NCBI GenBank assembly: GCA_000437275.1
Contig: FR899730.1
Location: 31,394 to 95,393, forward strand
Direction of reading: 5' to 3'
Source of the DNA: Clostridium sp. CAG:411
GTDB lineage: Bacteria; Bacillota; Clostridia; Lachnospirales; Lachnospiraceae
Length of the DNA stretch: 64,000 nt
The notes beneath the pieces are model-generated. The model made no database searches. It saw only the letters and a list, made by a program, of their open reading frames with translations, and was not told the DNA's origin. This document shows positions 1-8,878 of the stretch, piece by piece. A program made the position numbers and the translations under genes. Each line of letters begins with the position of its first letter. The stretch's first letter is position 1.

Positions 1-797
1 CGGCTACGGCAGCACTTAGCGAAGGAAAGGTAAAGGTGGATGATTCGTTTTATTGTCCAGGTTATAAAACGGTAGAGGATCGAAGAATCCGATGTCATAA
101 AACAATTGGACATGGAGCGGAAACATTTCGCGAGGGCATTATGAATTCCTGCAATCCTGTTTTTATAGAAATTGGTGCCCGTACAGGAGTCAGTGATATG
201 TATAAATGGTATAAGCGACTCGGTTTGATGGAGAAAACAGGAATAGATATACCAGGTGAAGCCAATTCTATTTTTCATAAACAAAAAGCTGTGGGAGAAG
301 TGGAGTTAGCTACTATGTCATTTGGACAGTCGTTTCAGATTACGCCATTGCAACTGCTTCGGGCGGTCTGTTCTGTGGTGAATGGAGGGAAAAAAATTAC
401 TCCCCATTTTGGCATCAAAGTAGTAAGTCGAGATGGCACATCTGTAAAACAGTTAGATTACGAAGAAGAGGATGCGGTTGTATCACAGGAAACACAGGAT
501 ACAATGAAAGAATTATTGGAAGCGGTTGTGGCAGAAGGTGGAGGAAAGAATGCATATATTGAAGGGTATCGCATAGGTGGAAAAACTGCAACTTCAGAAA
601 AACTGCCACGAAGAAGTGGAAAATATATTTCTTCTTTTTTAGGCTTTGCGCCAGCAAATCATCCTAAAATCATGGCATTATTATTAATTGATGAGCCAGA
701 AGGCGTATATTATGGAGGAACGATTGCTGCACCAGCGGTTCGCTCTATTTTTGAGAATGCGTTACCTTATTTGGGAATCGAGCCTTCTTATCAGTAG
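1..797 (+). CDS. Class B penicillin-binding protein (FtsI/SpoVD type), 3' part
   Basis: C-terminal 265 residues of a peptidoglycan transpeptidase; the frame is open through the left edge, so the start and the catalytic SxxK motif lie outside. It would cross-link septal or spore-cortex peptidoglycan from the outer face of the membrane. Visible are the SxN motif as SCN within NSCNPVFIEIG (near base 147) and the third active-site motif as GGKTATSEK (near base 583), i.e. KTA where most family members have KTG. The protein ends shortly after the transpeptidase fold with no PASTA domain, unlike B. subtilis SpoVD. Position directly before mraY-murD-ftsW fits either ftsI or spoVD of the dcw cluster; the sequence here does not decide between division and sporulation use. 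Class is certain, subtype is not. Confidence 0.9.
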   Translation, partial: ATAALSEGKVKVDDSFYCPGYKTVEDRRIRCHKTIGHGAETFREGIMNSCNPVFIEIGARTGVSDMYKWYKRLGLMEKTGIDIPGEANSIFHKQKAVGEVELATMSFGQSFQITPLQLLRAVCSVVNGGKKITPHFGIKVVSRDGTSVKQLDYEEEDAVVSQETQDTMKELLEAVVAEGGGKNAYIEGYRIGGKTATSEKLPRRSGKYISSFLGFAPANHPKIMALLLIDEPEGVYYGGTIAAPAVRSIFENALPYLGIEPSYQ

Positions 798-985
798 ATT
801 TTTTGTGTGAAACCTTGCATTCAGCCAGGGAATGGAATATAATGGTTTCGTTATGTATAAAAATGTGTTGCAGAAAAGTTATACATAATCAAGTGAAAAA
901 AGTAACCATATATTAGAGTCTGGAAGTTGACAAGAAACTAACCGCTCTTTTGATGTTACAAAAAAATATATTTGAGGTGAAAGAC

Positions 986-1957
986 ATGATGGTAATAAAC
1001 TCGTCAATGATAAAATTGGTACTTCCTGTATTGATTTCTTTTGCAATTAGTGTAATTTTATGCCCAATTGTAATTCCATTTTTACACAAATTGAAATTTG
1101 GACAGTATGTTAGGGAAGAGGGACCAGAGTCCCATTTGAAAAAAGCAGGAACGCCAACAATGGGAGGATTGATCTTTCTTTTGAGTCTTGTATTGACTTG
1201 TATCTTCTTTATTAAGGGAAACCAAGAGGTAGTGCCTGTACTTTTTGTTACATTGGGCTTTGGTCTGATTGGTTTTTTAGATGATTATATCAAGGTTGTT
1301 ATGAAACGGTCTCTTGGATTACGTGCATGGCAAAAGATGTTAGGACAGTTTTTAGTGACGGGTGTCTTTGCTTACTATCTATTAAAATATACAGATTTAG
1401 GAACTGGCACATATATACCATTTTACGGAGAAGTAAACATGAGTACACCATTGTTTGTAATTATGTTATTCTTTGTATTCTTGGGAACGGTAAATGGAGT
1501 AAACTTTACAGATGGATTAGATGGTTTGGCATCTAGTGTAACAGTGATTGTGGCTACTTTCTTTTCTGTTGTAGCAGTTGGTACCAGCAATGGTGTAGCA
1601 CCAATTACATGTGCAGTAGTAGGAAGTTTATTAGGCTTTTTGCTGTATAATGTATATCCTGCCAAAGTATTTATGGGAGATACGGGTTCTCTTGCATTGG
1701 GAGGTTTCGTGGCAGCCACAGCATATATGTTAAAAATTCCAGTGTTTATTCCAATTATTGGATTTATTTATTTGTTTGAAATTGTATCAGTTATGCTTCA
1801 GGTAAGCTATTTTAAACTGACAAAAGGAAAGAGAATTTTCAAAATGGCACCTGTCCATCATCATTTTGAATTATGCGGATGGTCAGAGACTCGTGTAGTA
1901 GCAGTATTTTCATGTGTAACAGCATTGCTTTGCCTAGTTGCATTGCTTGCACTTTAA
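986..1957 (+). CDS. mraY: Phospho-N-acetylmuramoyl-pentapeptide-transferase (lipid I synthase)
   Basis: Integral membrane enzyme that moves phospho-MurNAc-pentapeptide from UDP to undecaprenyl phosphate, making lipid I. The 323-residue product is of family length and has about ten hydrophobic segments. Diagnostic pieces are GTPTMGGL after the first helix, the cytoplasmic LDDYIK loop, NFTDGLDGLA, GDTGSLALGG and the histidine-rich MAPVHHHFE loop near the C-terminus. I chose the ATG at 986 because GAGGTGA lies 5-8 bases before it; an in-frame start at 950 has no ribosome binding site. It follows the PBP gene after a 190-base gap that contains a TTGACA at 927 but no convincing -10 box, and is followed by murD. 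Function is secure. Confidence 0.97.
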   Translation: MMVINSSMIKLVLPVLISFAISVILCPIVIPFLHKLKFGQYVREEGPESHLKKAGTPTMGGLIFLLSLVLTCIFFIKGNQEVVPVLFVTLGFGLIGFLDDYIKVVMKRSLGLRAWQKMLGQFLVTGVFAYYLLKYTDLGTGTYIPFYGEVNMSTPLFVIMLFFVFLGTVNGVNFTDGLDGLASSVTVIVATFFSVVAVGTSNGVAPITCAVVGSLLGFLLYNVYPAKVFMGDTGSLALGGFVAATAYMLKIPVFIPIIGFIYLFEIVSVMLQVSYFKLTKGKRIFKMAPVHHHFELCGWSETRVVAVFSCVTALLCLVALLAL

Positions 1958-2038
1958 AATTTGGTGAAAGATAAATAAGAGGAAAACTTCTTACGATTGT
2001 ATTTAGAAGGAATTGCTTATAGAGAAAAGAAAGGATAG

Positions 2039-3409
2039 ATGACAGGGGATATGGAATGGAGCGAAAAAAAGGTTCTTGTTGTAGGAACTGGTGTTAGTGG
2101 AATTGCGGCAACAGATTTATTAGTTGAAGTTGGTGCCAATGTGGTATTGTTTGATGGAAATAAGGAATTAGTACCAGAAGAGATTCGGGGAAAGTTGAAA
2201 AATACAAAGGGAGTAGAAATTGTCCTTGGGGAATTACCAAAAGAATGTATCGATTCGTTGGATTGTGTTGTTATTAGTCCTGGAGTTCCTATTGATAATC
2301 CACTTGTAGTTTCTTTGCAGGAAGCTGGTAAAAAGATTTTAGGTGAAGTGGAATTAGCTTATTTGTTGTCAAAAGGAAAAGTAGCAGCGATTACAGGAAC
2401 CAATGGAAAGACAACGACCACAGCTTTAGTAGGGGAAATCCTAAAAGCACATTTTGCATCTAGTTTTGTTGTGGGAAACATTGGAATCCCATATACACGT
2501 ATGGCAACACAAATAAAAGAGGATTCTGTTGTGGCAGCAGAAATCAGTAGTTTTCAGTTAGAGACAATAGATACTTTTCAACCTGAAGTAAGTGCTATAT
2601 TAAATATTACACCAGATCATTTGAATCGACATTATACAATGGAAAACTATGCAAACACAAAATTGAGAATTGCATCTAACCAGACAGCAGATCAGGTTTG
2701 TGTTTTAAATTATGAAGATGCCATTTTAAGAGAAAAAGCGAAGGATATTCCAGCTCGAATTTTCTATTTTAGCAGTTTACAGAAATTAGAAGAAGGAATT
2801 TATCTGGATGAGCAGAAAAATATTATATTTGCATATAATGGAAACAAGGAATTGGTATGTAATGTAGAGGAACTTAATCTGCTTGGAAAACATAACTATG
2901 AAAATGTAATGGCTGGTGTTGCCATTGGTTATTTTATGCATGTACCGATGGAATGCATTCGTGAGGTCATAAAGAAATTTAAGGCGGTTGAACATAGAAT
3001 TGAGTATGTAACAGAAAAGAATGGCGTAAAGTATTATAATGACTCAAAGGGAACCAATCCTGATGCGGCTATTCAGGGTATTCGTGCTATGGTAAGAAAA
3101 ACGATACTAATTGGTGGAGGCTATGATAAAGGGTCCGAGTATGATGAATGGATAGAGGCTTTTGATGGAAAAGTAAAGCTTTTAGTTTTATTGGGACAGA
3201 CCAGCGACAAAATTGAACAATGCGCCAGAAAGCATGGATTTGACCAGATTGTAAAGGTGGGATCCTTAGAGGAAGCGGTAGATGTTTGTGCGAAAAATGC
3301 AGAGCCGGGCGAAGCAGTATTATTATCTCCGGCATGTGCAAGTTGGGGAATGTTTAAGAACTATGAGCAGCGTGGTGACTTATTTAAAGAATATGTTCGT
3401 AACTTATAA
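2039..3409 (+). CDS. murD: UDP-N-acetylmuramoyl-L-alanine--D-glutamate ligase
   Basis: Cytoplasmic ATP-dependent Mur ligase adding D-glutamate to UDP-MurNAc-L-Ala. The 456 residues match the family. An N-terminal Rossmann-like domain begins with VLVVGTGVSGIAATDLL; the ATP P-loop GTNGKTTTT sits at residues 120-128; the central domain carries EISSFQLE and LNITPDHLNRH; the C-terminal domain has NDSKGTNPDA and ends with LSPACASWGMFKNYEQRG, the signature around the D-Glu site. An AAAGGA lies close to the ATG at 2039; a second ATG at 2051 is possible. It sits between mraY and ftsW in the usual dcw order; the usual neighbour murE/murF is not seen here. Assignment is secure, the exact start is slightly uncertain. 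Confidence 0.97.
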   Translation: MTGDMEWSEKKVLVVGTGVSGIAATDLLVEVGANVVLFDGNKELVPEEIRGKLKNTKGVEIVLGELPKECIDSLDCVVISPGVPIDNPLVVSLQEAGKKILGEVELAYLLSKGKVAAITGTNGKTTTTALVGEILKAHFASSFVVGNIGIPYTRMATQIKEDSVVAAEISSFQLETIDTFQPEVSAILNITPDHLNRHYTMENYANTKLRIASNQTADQVCVLNYEDAILREKAKDIPARIFYFSSLQKLEEGIYLDEQKNIIFAYNGNKELVCNVEELNLLGKHNYENVMAGVAIGYFMHVPMECIREVIKKFKAVEHRIEYVTEKNGVKYYNDSKGTNPDAAIQGIRAMVRKTILIGGGYDKGSEYDEWIEAFDGKVKLLVLLGQTSDKIEQCARKHGFDQIVKVGSLEEAVDVCAKNAEPGEAVLLSPACASWGMFKNYEQRGDLFKEYVRNL

Positions 3410-3458
3410 GTAACTGCGAAAACATAGTGGAAATGATGCTAGGAAAGCGAGGGAGTAC

Positions 3459-4601
3459 ATGGCTGGGAAAAGAAATAGAAAAAGAAGTGAAAAAAAAACC
3501 GGCATTTTTTATGATTACAGTATGCTTTTTTTAGTTATTTTTTTGATATTCTTTGGGTTAATTATGCTATACAGTACCAGCTACTATTCTGCATCTATAC
3601 ATCAAAATGATGGGATGTATTATTTGAAAAGGCAGGGTAGTTTCGCAATATTAGGAATTGCGGTTATGTTGTTGGTTTCTAAAATAGATTATAGATTTCT
3701 TTTAAAAAAGATACCAAAGACAAATCTATATTGGCCGGGTATGCTCCTGTTCGTTTCAATTTTATTACAAATATACGTTTTAATAGCAGGTGAAGATATA
3801 AATGGTGCGAAGAGGTGGATTTCCATTGCAGGAGTGATTACTTTTCAGCCTTCCGATTTTGCTAAAATTGCCATTATTATCTATACTGCATACAATATTT
3901 ACTTAAATCCAAGACTATTAGATAAAGTAGGTGGATTTATAAGGATTGCGATACCAGTAGGAGTCGATATTATTTTGATTGCCGCAGAAAACCTTAGTAC
4001 GGCAATTGTAATCACCCTTGTATTTGGTGGAATGTGTTTTATCGCCAGCAGAAATAAAAGATATTTTGTGTTTGCCATTATATTGGCAGTCATAGCGGGA
4101 GTGTTATTTATCCGTTTCGGAGAAGGATTCCGTATGAGTCGTGTAATTGCATGGAAAAATGTAGAAACAGATTCAAAAGCATATCAGATATTACAAGGGT
4201 TATATGCGATTGCTTCTGGAGGTATGTTTGGTAAAGGTTTGGGAAACAGTATGCAAAAGCTAGGGTATGTTCCAGAGGCACAAAATGATATGATTTTTAC
4301 TATCATTTGTGAGGAATTAGGAGTTTTTGGTGCTTGTTGTGTTATGTTATTGTTTATTTTATTACTTTGCCGTATTTTCCAAATCGCAGTAAATTCACCA
4401 GACTTATTCGGAGGAATGCTTTGTGTGGGTGTTTTGATACACGTAGCGGCACAGGTATTGCTGAACATAGCGGTTGTAACAAATACAATACCATCGACAG
4501 GAGTGGCGCTGCCGTTTATAAGTTACGGTGGTACCTCTTTGGCAGTATTGCTTATGGAAATGGGATTCGTATTAAGCGTATCAAATCGAGTTACGATATA
4601 A
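3459..4601 (+). CDS. ftsW: SEDS-family peptidoglycan glycosyltransferase (FtsW/SpoVE)
   Basis: Polytopic membrane protein of the SEDS family, which polymerises lipid II glycan strands in partnership with a class B PBP such as the one at the left edge. About ten membrane helices are visible in 380 residues. Family marks are the N-terminal LIMLYSTSYYSA, NGAKRWISIAG followed by FQPSDFAK, the GLGNSMQKLGYVPEAQNDMIF loop around residues 260-280 (the conserved PEAxxDFIF region) and the C-terminal PFISYGGTS. A long run of lysines and arginines precedes helix 1. The gene starts 50 bases after murD. Whether it is the vegetative FtsW or sporulation SpoVE cannot be told from one window; dcw position allows both. 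Confidence 0.93.
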   Translation: MAGKRNRKRSEKKTGIFYDYSMLFLVIFLIFFGLIMLYSTSYYSASIHQNDGMYYLKRQGSFAILGIAVMLLVSKIDYRFLLKKIPKTNLYWPGMLLFVSILLQIYVLIAGEDINGAKRWISIAGVITFQPSDFAKIAIIIYTAYNIYLNPRLLDKVGGFIRIAIPVGVDIILIAAENLSTAIVITLVFGGMCFIASRNKRYFVFAIILAVIAGVLFIRFGEGFRMSRVIAWKNVETDSKAYQILQGLYAIASGGMFGKGLGNSMQKLGYVPEAQNDMIFTIICEELGVFGACCVMLLFILLLCRIFQIAVNSPDLFGGMLCVGVLIHVAAQVLLNIAVVTNTIPSTGVALPFISYGGTSLAVLLMEMGFVLSVSNRVTI

Positions 4602-4745
4602 GAACGAGGCAAGTATACATATGTGTTATATCACAGATTGCAGGATTTATCATATATGTATGGCTTGCCTTGAAATTTAGTCAAAGAAAATGGCGAGAAG
4701 GCTTCTAATGGCACAGAAACAGGAAATGGTGTTGGAGGATAGAAC

Positions 4746-5474
4746 ATGGCGGGAAAAAAGAAAAAAGTTTTTCTAATAACAATTTTAATGCTTGTTTTTT
4801 TAATCATTATTGGAGTGGGATTTTTAGGAAGAATTAAGAATGTAAAAGTTGTGGGATGTGAGTATTATACCCAGGAAGAAATTGAAAAGCAGATTATGGA
4901 TAGTGAGATTACAAAAAATACCTTTGGATTATACTATACCTATGCCACAGGAAAGGGAAAAGAGCTTCCATTTGTGGATAGTATTTCCGTAGAAGTAAAA
5001 GGAATAAACAAGGTCATTATCTATGTAAAAGAAAAAAGTGCAGTGGGTTGCATTAAATACATGGGAGAATATATTTATTTTGACCAGGATGGGGTTGTAG
5101 TAGAAAGTACAACTAAGAAGCAAAAAGCAATTCCATTGATTGAGGGAATTAATTTTAAAAAAATGAATTTGAATGAACAGTTGGAAGTGGAAAAGGAAGA
5201 AAAGGATATTTTTGAGCGTATCACAGGAATTTCACAGTTAATTTCAAAGTACGACATAGAGTCCGATAAAATTGTATTTGATAACAAAAAAAAGGTCATG
5301 TTGTATACAGGTAAAATTAGAGTTAATTTAGGAAAAAGAAATGATTATGAGGAACAAATTGCAGAACTTTCCAAATTATTACCAAAAGCAAAGAAAAAGA
5401 AATTAAAAGGTGTGTTAGATATGGAATATTTTGAAGAGGGACAGGATCAGATTATATTTAAGGTAGATGAATAA
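4746..5474 (+). CDS. ftsQ: Cell-division protein FtsQ/DivIB
   Basis: Bitopic membrane protein of the divisome that links early and late division proteins. Residues 1-25 form a lysine-rich cytoplasmic start and one membrane helix; a POTRA domain follows (IKNVKVVGCEYYTQEEIEKQ, residues 29-48) and then the beta domain, total 242 residues. A GGAGGATAG sequence sits just before the ATG. The gene follows ftsW after 144 bases that carry no recognisable murG, and precedes ftsZ. The sequence is poorly conserved, as is normal for this family, so the call rests on the POTRA start, the topology and the dcw position. Confidence 0.9.
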   Translation: MAGKKKKVFLITILMLVFLIIIGVGFLGRIKNVKVVGCEYYTQEEIEKQIMDSEITKNTFGLYYTYATGKGKELPFVDSISVEVKGINKVIIYVKEKSAVGCIKYMGEYIYFDQDGVVVESTTKKQKAIPLIEGINFKKMNLNEQLEVEKEEKDIFERITGISQLISKYDIESDKIVFDNKKKVMLYTGKIRVNLGKRNDYEEQIAELSKLLPKAKKKKLKGVLDMEYFEEGQDQIIFKVDE

Positions 5475-5629
5475 TAAATGAAATTTATCTGGAATGATTC
5501 CCGCTTGAAAAAGCTTCTAAAAGGTGTGTTTTATTGTTCCTTACGCCATGTAAAATAATAAATTCAGTAAAAATTTTTATTATATGTTACAAAAAAATGA
5601 AGAAAGTTTATAAAACATGCAAAAAAAAC

Positions 5630-5658
5630 TTGATTATTTCTCGAAAAAAAAGTATCAT
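5630..5658 (+). promoter_or_regulatory. Sigma-A type promoter of ftsZ
   Basis: TTGATT at 5630-5635 and TATCAT at 5653-5658 are separated by 17 bases, a good vegetative promoter layout. It lies about 58 bases before the proposed TTG start of ftsZ, in the 210-base gap after ftsQ. This would let ftsZ be transcribed apart from the upstream wall-synthesis genes. Prediction by eye only. Confidence 0.6.
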
Positions 5659-5715
5659 ATATGGTAGGACTAAGATAGTCATAATATGAGTAAGTATATA
5701 AAGGAGGAGACAACC

Positions 5716-6954
5716 TTGCTTGAAATAAGAACGAATGAGGCTGATGCGGCAGCAAAGATTGTAGTTGTTGGTGTTGGTGGAGCAGGAAATAACGCTGTAA
5801 ATAGAATGATCGAAGAGAATATTATTGGTGTTGATTTTGTTTGTGTAAATACAGATAGACAGCATTTACAAACATGTAAGGCACCAACATGCGTACAGAT
5901 TGGTGAAAAATTAACAAAAGGACTTGGAGCAGGAGCACAGCCTGAAGTTGGGGAAAAGGCTGCAGAAGAGAGTCGCGAAGAATTGACCGACATTATTCGT
6001 GGGGCAGACATGGTTTTTGTTACCTGCGGAATGGGCGGAGGAACTGGAACAGGTGCAGCTCCAGTTGTTGCGCAAATTTCAAAAGAGTTAGGTATTTTAA
6101 CTGTAGGAATTGTTACAAAACCTTTCCGTTTTGAAGCAAAGACTCGTATGAACAATGCCATTGGTGGTATTGAGAAATTGAAAGCAAGCGTGGATACTCT
6201 TATTGTGATACCGAATGACAAATTATTAGAAATCGTAGATAGAAGAACAACAATGCCAGATGCATTACGCAAAGCTGATGAAGTATTACAGCAAGGTGTG
6301 CAGGGAATTACAGATTTGATTAATGTACCTGGATTGATTAACTTGGACTTTGCAGATATTAGTACCGTTATGTCAAATAAGGGAATTGCACATATTGGTA
6401 TTGGTATTGGTAAAGGTGATGAAAAGTGCGTGGATGCTGTTAAGCAGGCCATTACAAGTCCATTGTTAGAGACAACAATTGAGGGAGCATCGGATGTAAT
6501 TATCAATATTTCAGGTGACATCAGTTTGATTGAAGCAAATGACGCAGCTACATATGTGGAAGAGTTAGCTGGTGAAGAAGCAAATATCATCTTTGGTGCT
6601 ATGTATGATGATACTGCACCTGATTCTGCTGTTATTACTGTCATTGCTACAGGCTTAGAGGAGAATGAGGCACCACAGGCTCGTTCTGCAAGCAGATTGA
6701 TGAATAATGCAATGAAGACAAACTTCAATACACAATCATCTGTAAAGCCAGTACAGACAGCAAGACCTGTTAGTCCTGTAAAACCAGTGCAGACAGCAAG
6801 ACCACAGGCAATTAGCAGACCACAGTCTAATATTTCAAGATCTGCGTATGAAACACAACGTATCAACGATACACCAAGTATGTCCTCTAATATGGATAAT
6901 GGTGGTGGAATTAAGATACCTGATTTCTTGCAGAGAAAAAGTCCAAAGAAATAA
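5716..6954 (+). CDS. ftsZ: Cell-division GTPase FtsZ
   Basis: Tubulin-like GTPase that polymerises into the Z ring. The nucleotide-binding core starts with [15 protein letters not shown], has the tubulin signature [10 protein letters not shown] and the T7-loop region [11 protein letters not shown]. After residue ~320 comes a variable linker with two near-repeats of KPVQTARP and then the conserved C-terminal peptide [10 protein letters not shown], which binds FtsA/SepF-type partners. I choose the TTG at 5716 (412 residues) because AAAGGAGGAG lies 6-7 bases before it and the protein then begins MLEIRTNEA; the ATG at 5686 would put the ribosome binding site inside the gene. Own promoter upstream and strong terminator downstream. 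Function is certain. Confidence 0.97.
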   Translation: MLEIRTNEADAAAKIVVVGVGGAGNNAVNRMIEENIIGVDFVCVNTDRQHLQTCKAPTCVQIGEKLTKGLGAGAQPEVGEKAAEESREELTDIIRGADMVFVTCGMGGGTGTGAAPVVAQISKELGILTVGIVTKPFRFEAKTRMNNAIGGIEKLKASVDTLIVIPNDKLLEIVDRRTTMPDALRKADEVLQQGVQGITDLINVPGLINLDFADISTVMSNKGIAHIGIGIGKGDEKCVDAVKQAITSPLLETTIEGASDVIINISGDISLIEANDAATYVEELAGEEANIIFGAMYDDTAPDSAVITVIATGLEENEAPQARSASRLMNNAMKTNFNTQSSVKPVQTARPVSPVKPVQTARPQAISRPQSNISRSAYETQRINDTPSMSSNMDNGGGIKIPDFLQRKSPKK

Positions 6955-6976
6955 AAATAGCTAAAAATAATAAATA

Positions 6977-7016
6977 AGAGGCTACATTATAGAAATATAA
7001 TGTAGTCTCTTTTTTT
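6977..7016 (+). terminator. Intrinsic terminator after ftsZ
   Basis: Fifteen-base stem with one G-U pair: AGAGGCTACATTATA pairs with TATAATGTAGTCTCT across a GAAA loop, followed by a run of seven T. It separates the division genes from the sporulation genes. Confidence 0.93.
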
Positions 7017-7093
7017 ATAGGAAAAGAGAGGTGCTTTTAAGTAAAAAAAATAACGAATCAGGTCGTAAAGTTTCACCTAAGAACTTCTATATT

Positions 7094-7126
7094 ATGACAA
7101 AATTTGCAAAATTTACAAGTTACAAT
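7094..7126 (+). promoter_or_regulatory. Candidate Spo0A-activated promoter of spoIIGA
   Basis: ATGACA (7094-7099) and TACAAT (7121-7126) are 21 bases apart, longer than a normal sigma-A spacer. The spoIIG promoter of B. subtilis is known for a similarly long spacer and activation by Spo0A~P. The reverse strand across the -35 reads TTTTGTCATAA, one mismatch from the core 0A box TGTCRAA. Visual match only. Confidence 0.4.
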
Positions 7127-7155
7127 TAGGTCAGTTGAGATAAATGGAGGTGACG

Positions 7156-8052
7156 ATGAACCAAATTATATATTTGGATGTATTTTTTCTGACAAATTTT
7201 ATAATTAGTGAAACCTTGCTTATATGGTTACGGTTGGTGACTGGTAAGACGAGCAGATATCTTCGCCTATTTTTAGGTGGGGTGTTTGGTAGTCTTGGCA
7301 CAGTTGTAACGCAACTATATATTTGCACAATACTAAAAAAATATACTTATAGCGATTTTTTATTGCAACTGATTTCCCTGTTTGGAATCGTTTTTCTTAT
7401 GTTGTGGATTGTATATGGAAAAATGAAAAGTGGGGAATATAAAAGTTGCCTTTTAAAATTTTTTTTAGGAACAATTCTTTATGCGGGTATTTTGATGACA
7501 GGAATTCCTAGTGTGACAATGACAAAAAGCGTTGGACAGAAAAATGTAATGCTTTCGTTTCCTGCATTATGTATAAAATCAATTTTATTATTGCTGTTGG
7601 CTCCTATTTGTAGATACTTTTTTGAAAAAACAATACAGAACGGAAAGCAATATATACCAATTGAACTGGAAAAGAATGGTGTCGTTCAAAAAGGAATTGG
7701 ACTGTTAGATACTGGAAATTGTTTATATCATCCATGGACAAAACAACCGGTAGTGGTAACAGAGCATCGTTTTTTACGTCCTTTTTTTGATGAAGAAGAA
7801 TATGAAAAACAGGAAGAATTGTTGCGATATGGAGTAGATTGTGCAGTATGCAAGGAGCGAATTATATGGATTCCCTTTTGTAGTGTTGGAAAGCAGGAAG
7901 GGCTTATGCCGGGGATGCACTTTGAGCATTTACGGTTACAACGGGGAAAATCCTGTGTGGATTATTCCAATGCATTAGTGGCATTTTGTAAGGAAAAAAT
8001 ATCGGTCCGGGAAGAGTATCAGATGATATTACATAGTAGTTATATTGAGTAA
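7156..8052 (+). CDS. spoIIGA: Sigma-E processing protease SpoIIGA
   Basis: Membrane-embedded aspartic protease that removes the pro-sequence of sigma-E in the mother cell after engulfment signalling from the forespore. Five hydrophobic segments fill the first ~155 residues; the soluble C-terminal half carries the aspartic-protease motif GLLDTGN with the catalytic Asp at about residue 185. The ATG at 7156 is preferred over 7144 because GGAGGTG at 7146-7152 then precedes it. The stop codon is 23 bases before sigE, so the protease and its substrate are co-transcribed, as in other spore formers. Sequence is divergent outside the protease motif but topology and context make the call firm. Confidence 0.93.
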   Translation: MNQIIYLDVFFLTNFIISETLLIWLRLVTGKTSRYLRLFLGGVFGSLGTVVTQLYICTILKKYTYSDFLLQLISLFGIVFLMLWIVYGKMKSGEYKSCLLKFFLGTILYAGILMTGIPSVTMTKSVGQKNVMLSFPALCIKSILLLLLAPICRYFFEKTIQNGKQYIPIELEKNGVVQKGIGLLDTGNCLYHPWTKQPVVVTEHRFLRPFFDEEEYEKQEELLRYGVDCAVCKERIIWIPFCSVGKQEGLMPGMHFEHLRLQRGKSCVDYSNALVAFCKEKISVREEYQMILHSSYIE

Positions 8053-8074
8053 ATTTTGTAAATGGAGGAATAAA

Positions 8075-8824
8075 ATGCTATTAAAAGTGTCAATGCAACA
8101 TAAATTTCAGTTTCGTATGCTTCCGGATTTTCGGAATGTATTATTTCCGCAGAGAGGCGATTTACATTATATAGGAGGGGCAGAGGTATTACCATCTCCT
8201 TTGGAACCGGAAGAAGAAAGAGCATGTGTTTTAGCACTTATGGAAAATAATGAGGAAAGTCAGAAAGCAAGAGCAACGCTGGTAGAACATAATTTGCGAC
8301 TTGTAGTGTATATTTCAAAGAAATTTGATAATACAGGCGTAGATGTGGAGGATTTAATTTCTATCGGAACGATTGGGCTGATTAAAGCCATAAATACCTT
8401 TAATATTGAGAAGAATATTAAGCTTGCCACCTATGCTTCCCGTTGCATTGAAAACGAAATTTTAATGTATTTGCGTAGAAACAATAAAACGAAGTTGGAG
8501 GTTTCTATTGATGAACCTTTAAATGTAGATTGGGATGGAAATGAATTACTTTTATCAGATATATTGGGTACAGATGAAAATTTAATTTCACAGAATATTG
8601 AGAGTGAAGTGGACAAGAGTCTGTTGGCGAAAGCACTGGAAAAATTGACAGACAGAGAGCGTTCCATTATAGAAATGCGCTTTGGACTAAACAGTAGTGA
8701 AGGATATGAAAAAACACAAAAAGAAGTGGCAGATATGCTTGGTATTTCACAGTCCTATATTTCGCGCCTGGAAAAAAAGATTATGAAACGATTACGACGG
8801 GAAATGTTGCGAATGGAAGCATAA
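8075..8824 (+). CDS. sigE: Pro-sigma-E, early mother-cell sporulation sigma factor
   Basis: RNA polymerase sigma factor made as an inactive precursor. Start at 8075 has ATGGAGGA upstream and gives 249 residues. Residues 1-31 are a basic, amphipathic pro-sequence; [13 protein letters not shown] at about 31-43 matches the known SpoIIGA cleavage neighbourhood. Region 2 contains [15 protein letters not shown] (core binding) and [19 protein letters not shown] (-10 recognition); region 4 ends with [22 protein letters not shown], the -35 helix-turn-helix. It follows spoIIGA and precedes sigG by 52 bases, the standard order in Clostridia and Bacilli. Certain. Confidence 0.97.
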   Translation: MLLKVSMQHKFQFRMLPDFRNVLFPQRGDLHYIGGAEVLPSPLEPEEERACVLALMENNEESQKARATLVEHNLRLVVYISKKFDNTGVDVEDLISIGTIGLIKAINTFNIEKNIKLATYASRCIENEILMYLRRNNKTKLEVSIDEPLNVDWDGNELLLSDILGTDENLISQNIESEVDKSLLAKALEKLTDRERSIIEMRFGLNSSEGYEKTQKEVADMLGISQSYISRLEKKIMKRLRREMLRMEA

Positions 8825-8835
8825 AAATAGAAAAA

Positions 8836-8878
8836 ATGGCAATCCTATTTCAAAAGGAAAATGGAGGAAGATTGCCAT
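8836..8878 (+). promoter_or_regulatory. Hairpin enclosing the sigG ribosome binding site and start
   Basis: ATGGCAATC (8836-8844) is perfectly complementary to GATTGCCAT (8870-8878). The second arm contains the first two bases of the sigG ATG, and the ribosome binding site GGAGG (8863-8867) lies in the 25-base loop. A smaller TTTC/GAAA stem may form inside. In the sigE-sigG read-through transcript this fold should reduce sigG translation. There is no T-run, so it is not a terminator. Confidence 0.7.

Noticed and set aside
927..955. TTGACA with TTGATG 17 bases downstream as a promoter for mraY
   Set aside because: The -10 box is too far from TATAAT; only the -35 half is convincing.
4334..4708. 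A 124-codon plus-strand frame overlapping the end of ftsW and the gap before ftsQ
   Set aside because: Most of it lies inside ftsW in another frame, the part in the gap has no resemblance to MurG, and there is no ribosome binding site.
5478..5555. A 25-codon frame between ftsQ and ftsZ
   Set aside because: Too short, no ribosome binding site at good distance and no known small-protein pattern; the region is better explained as ftsZ promoter DNA.
5679..6866. A 395-codon open frame on the minus strand opposite ftsZ
   Set aside because: It mirrors the codon structure of ftsZ, has no ribosome binding site or recognisable domain, and its product is a low-complexity Ser/Ala/Ile/Pro-rich string. 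It is a shadow of the real gene.
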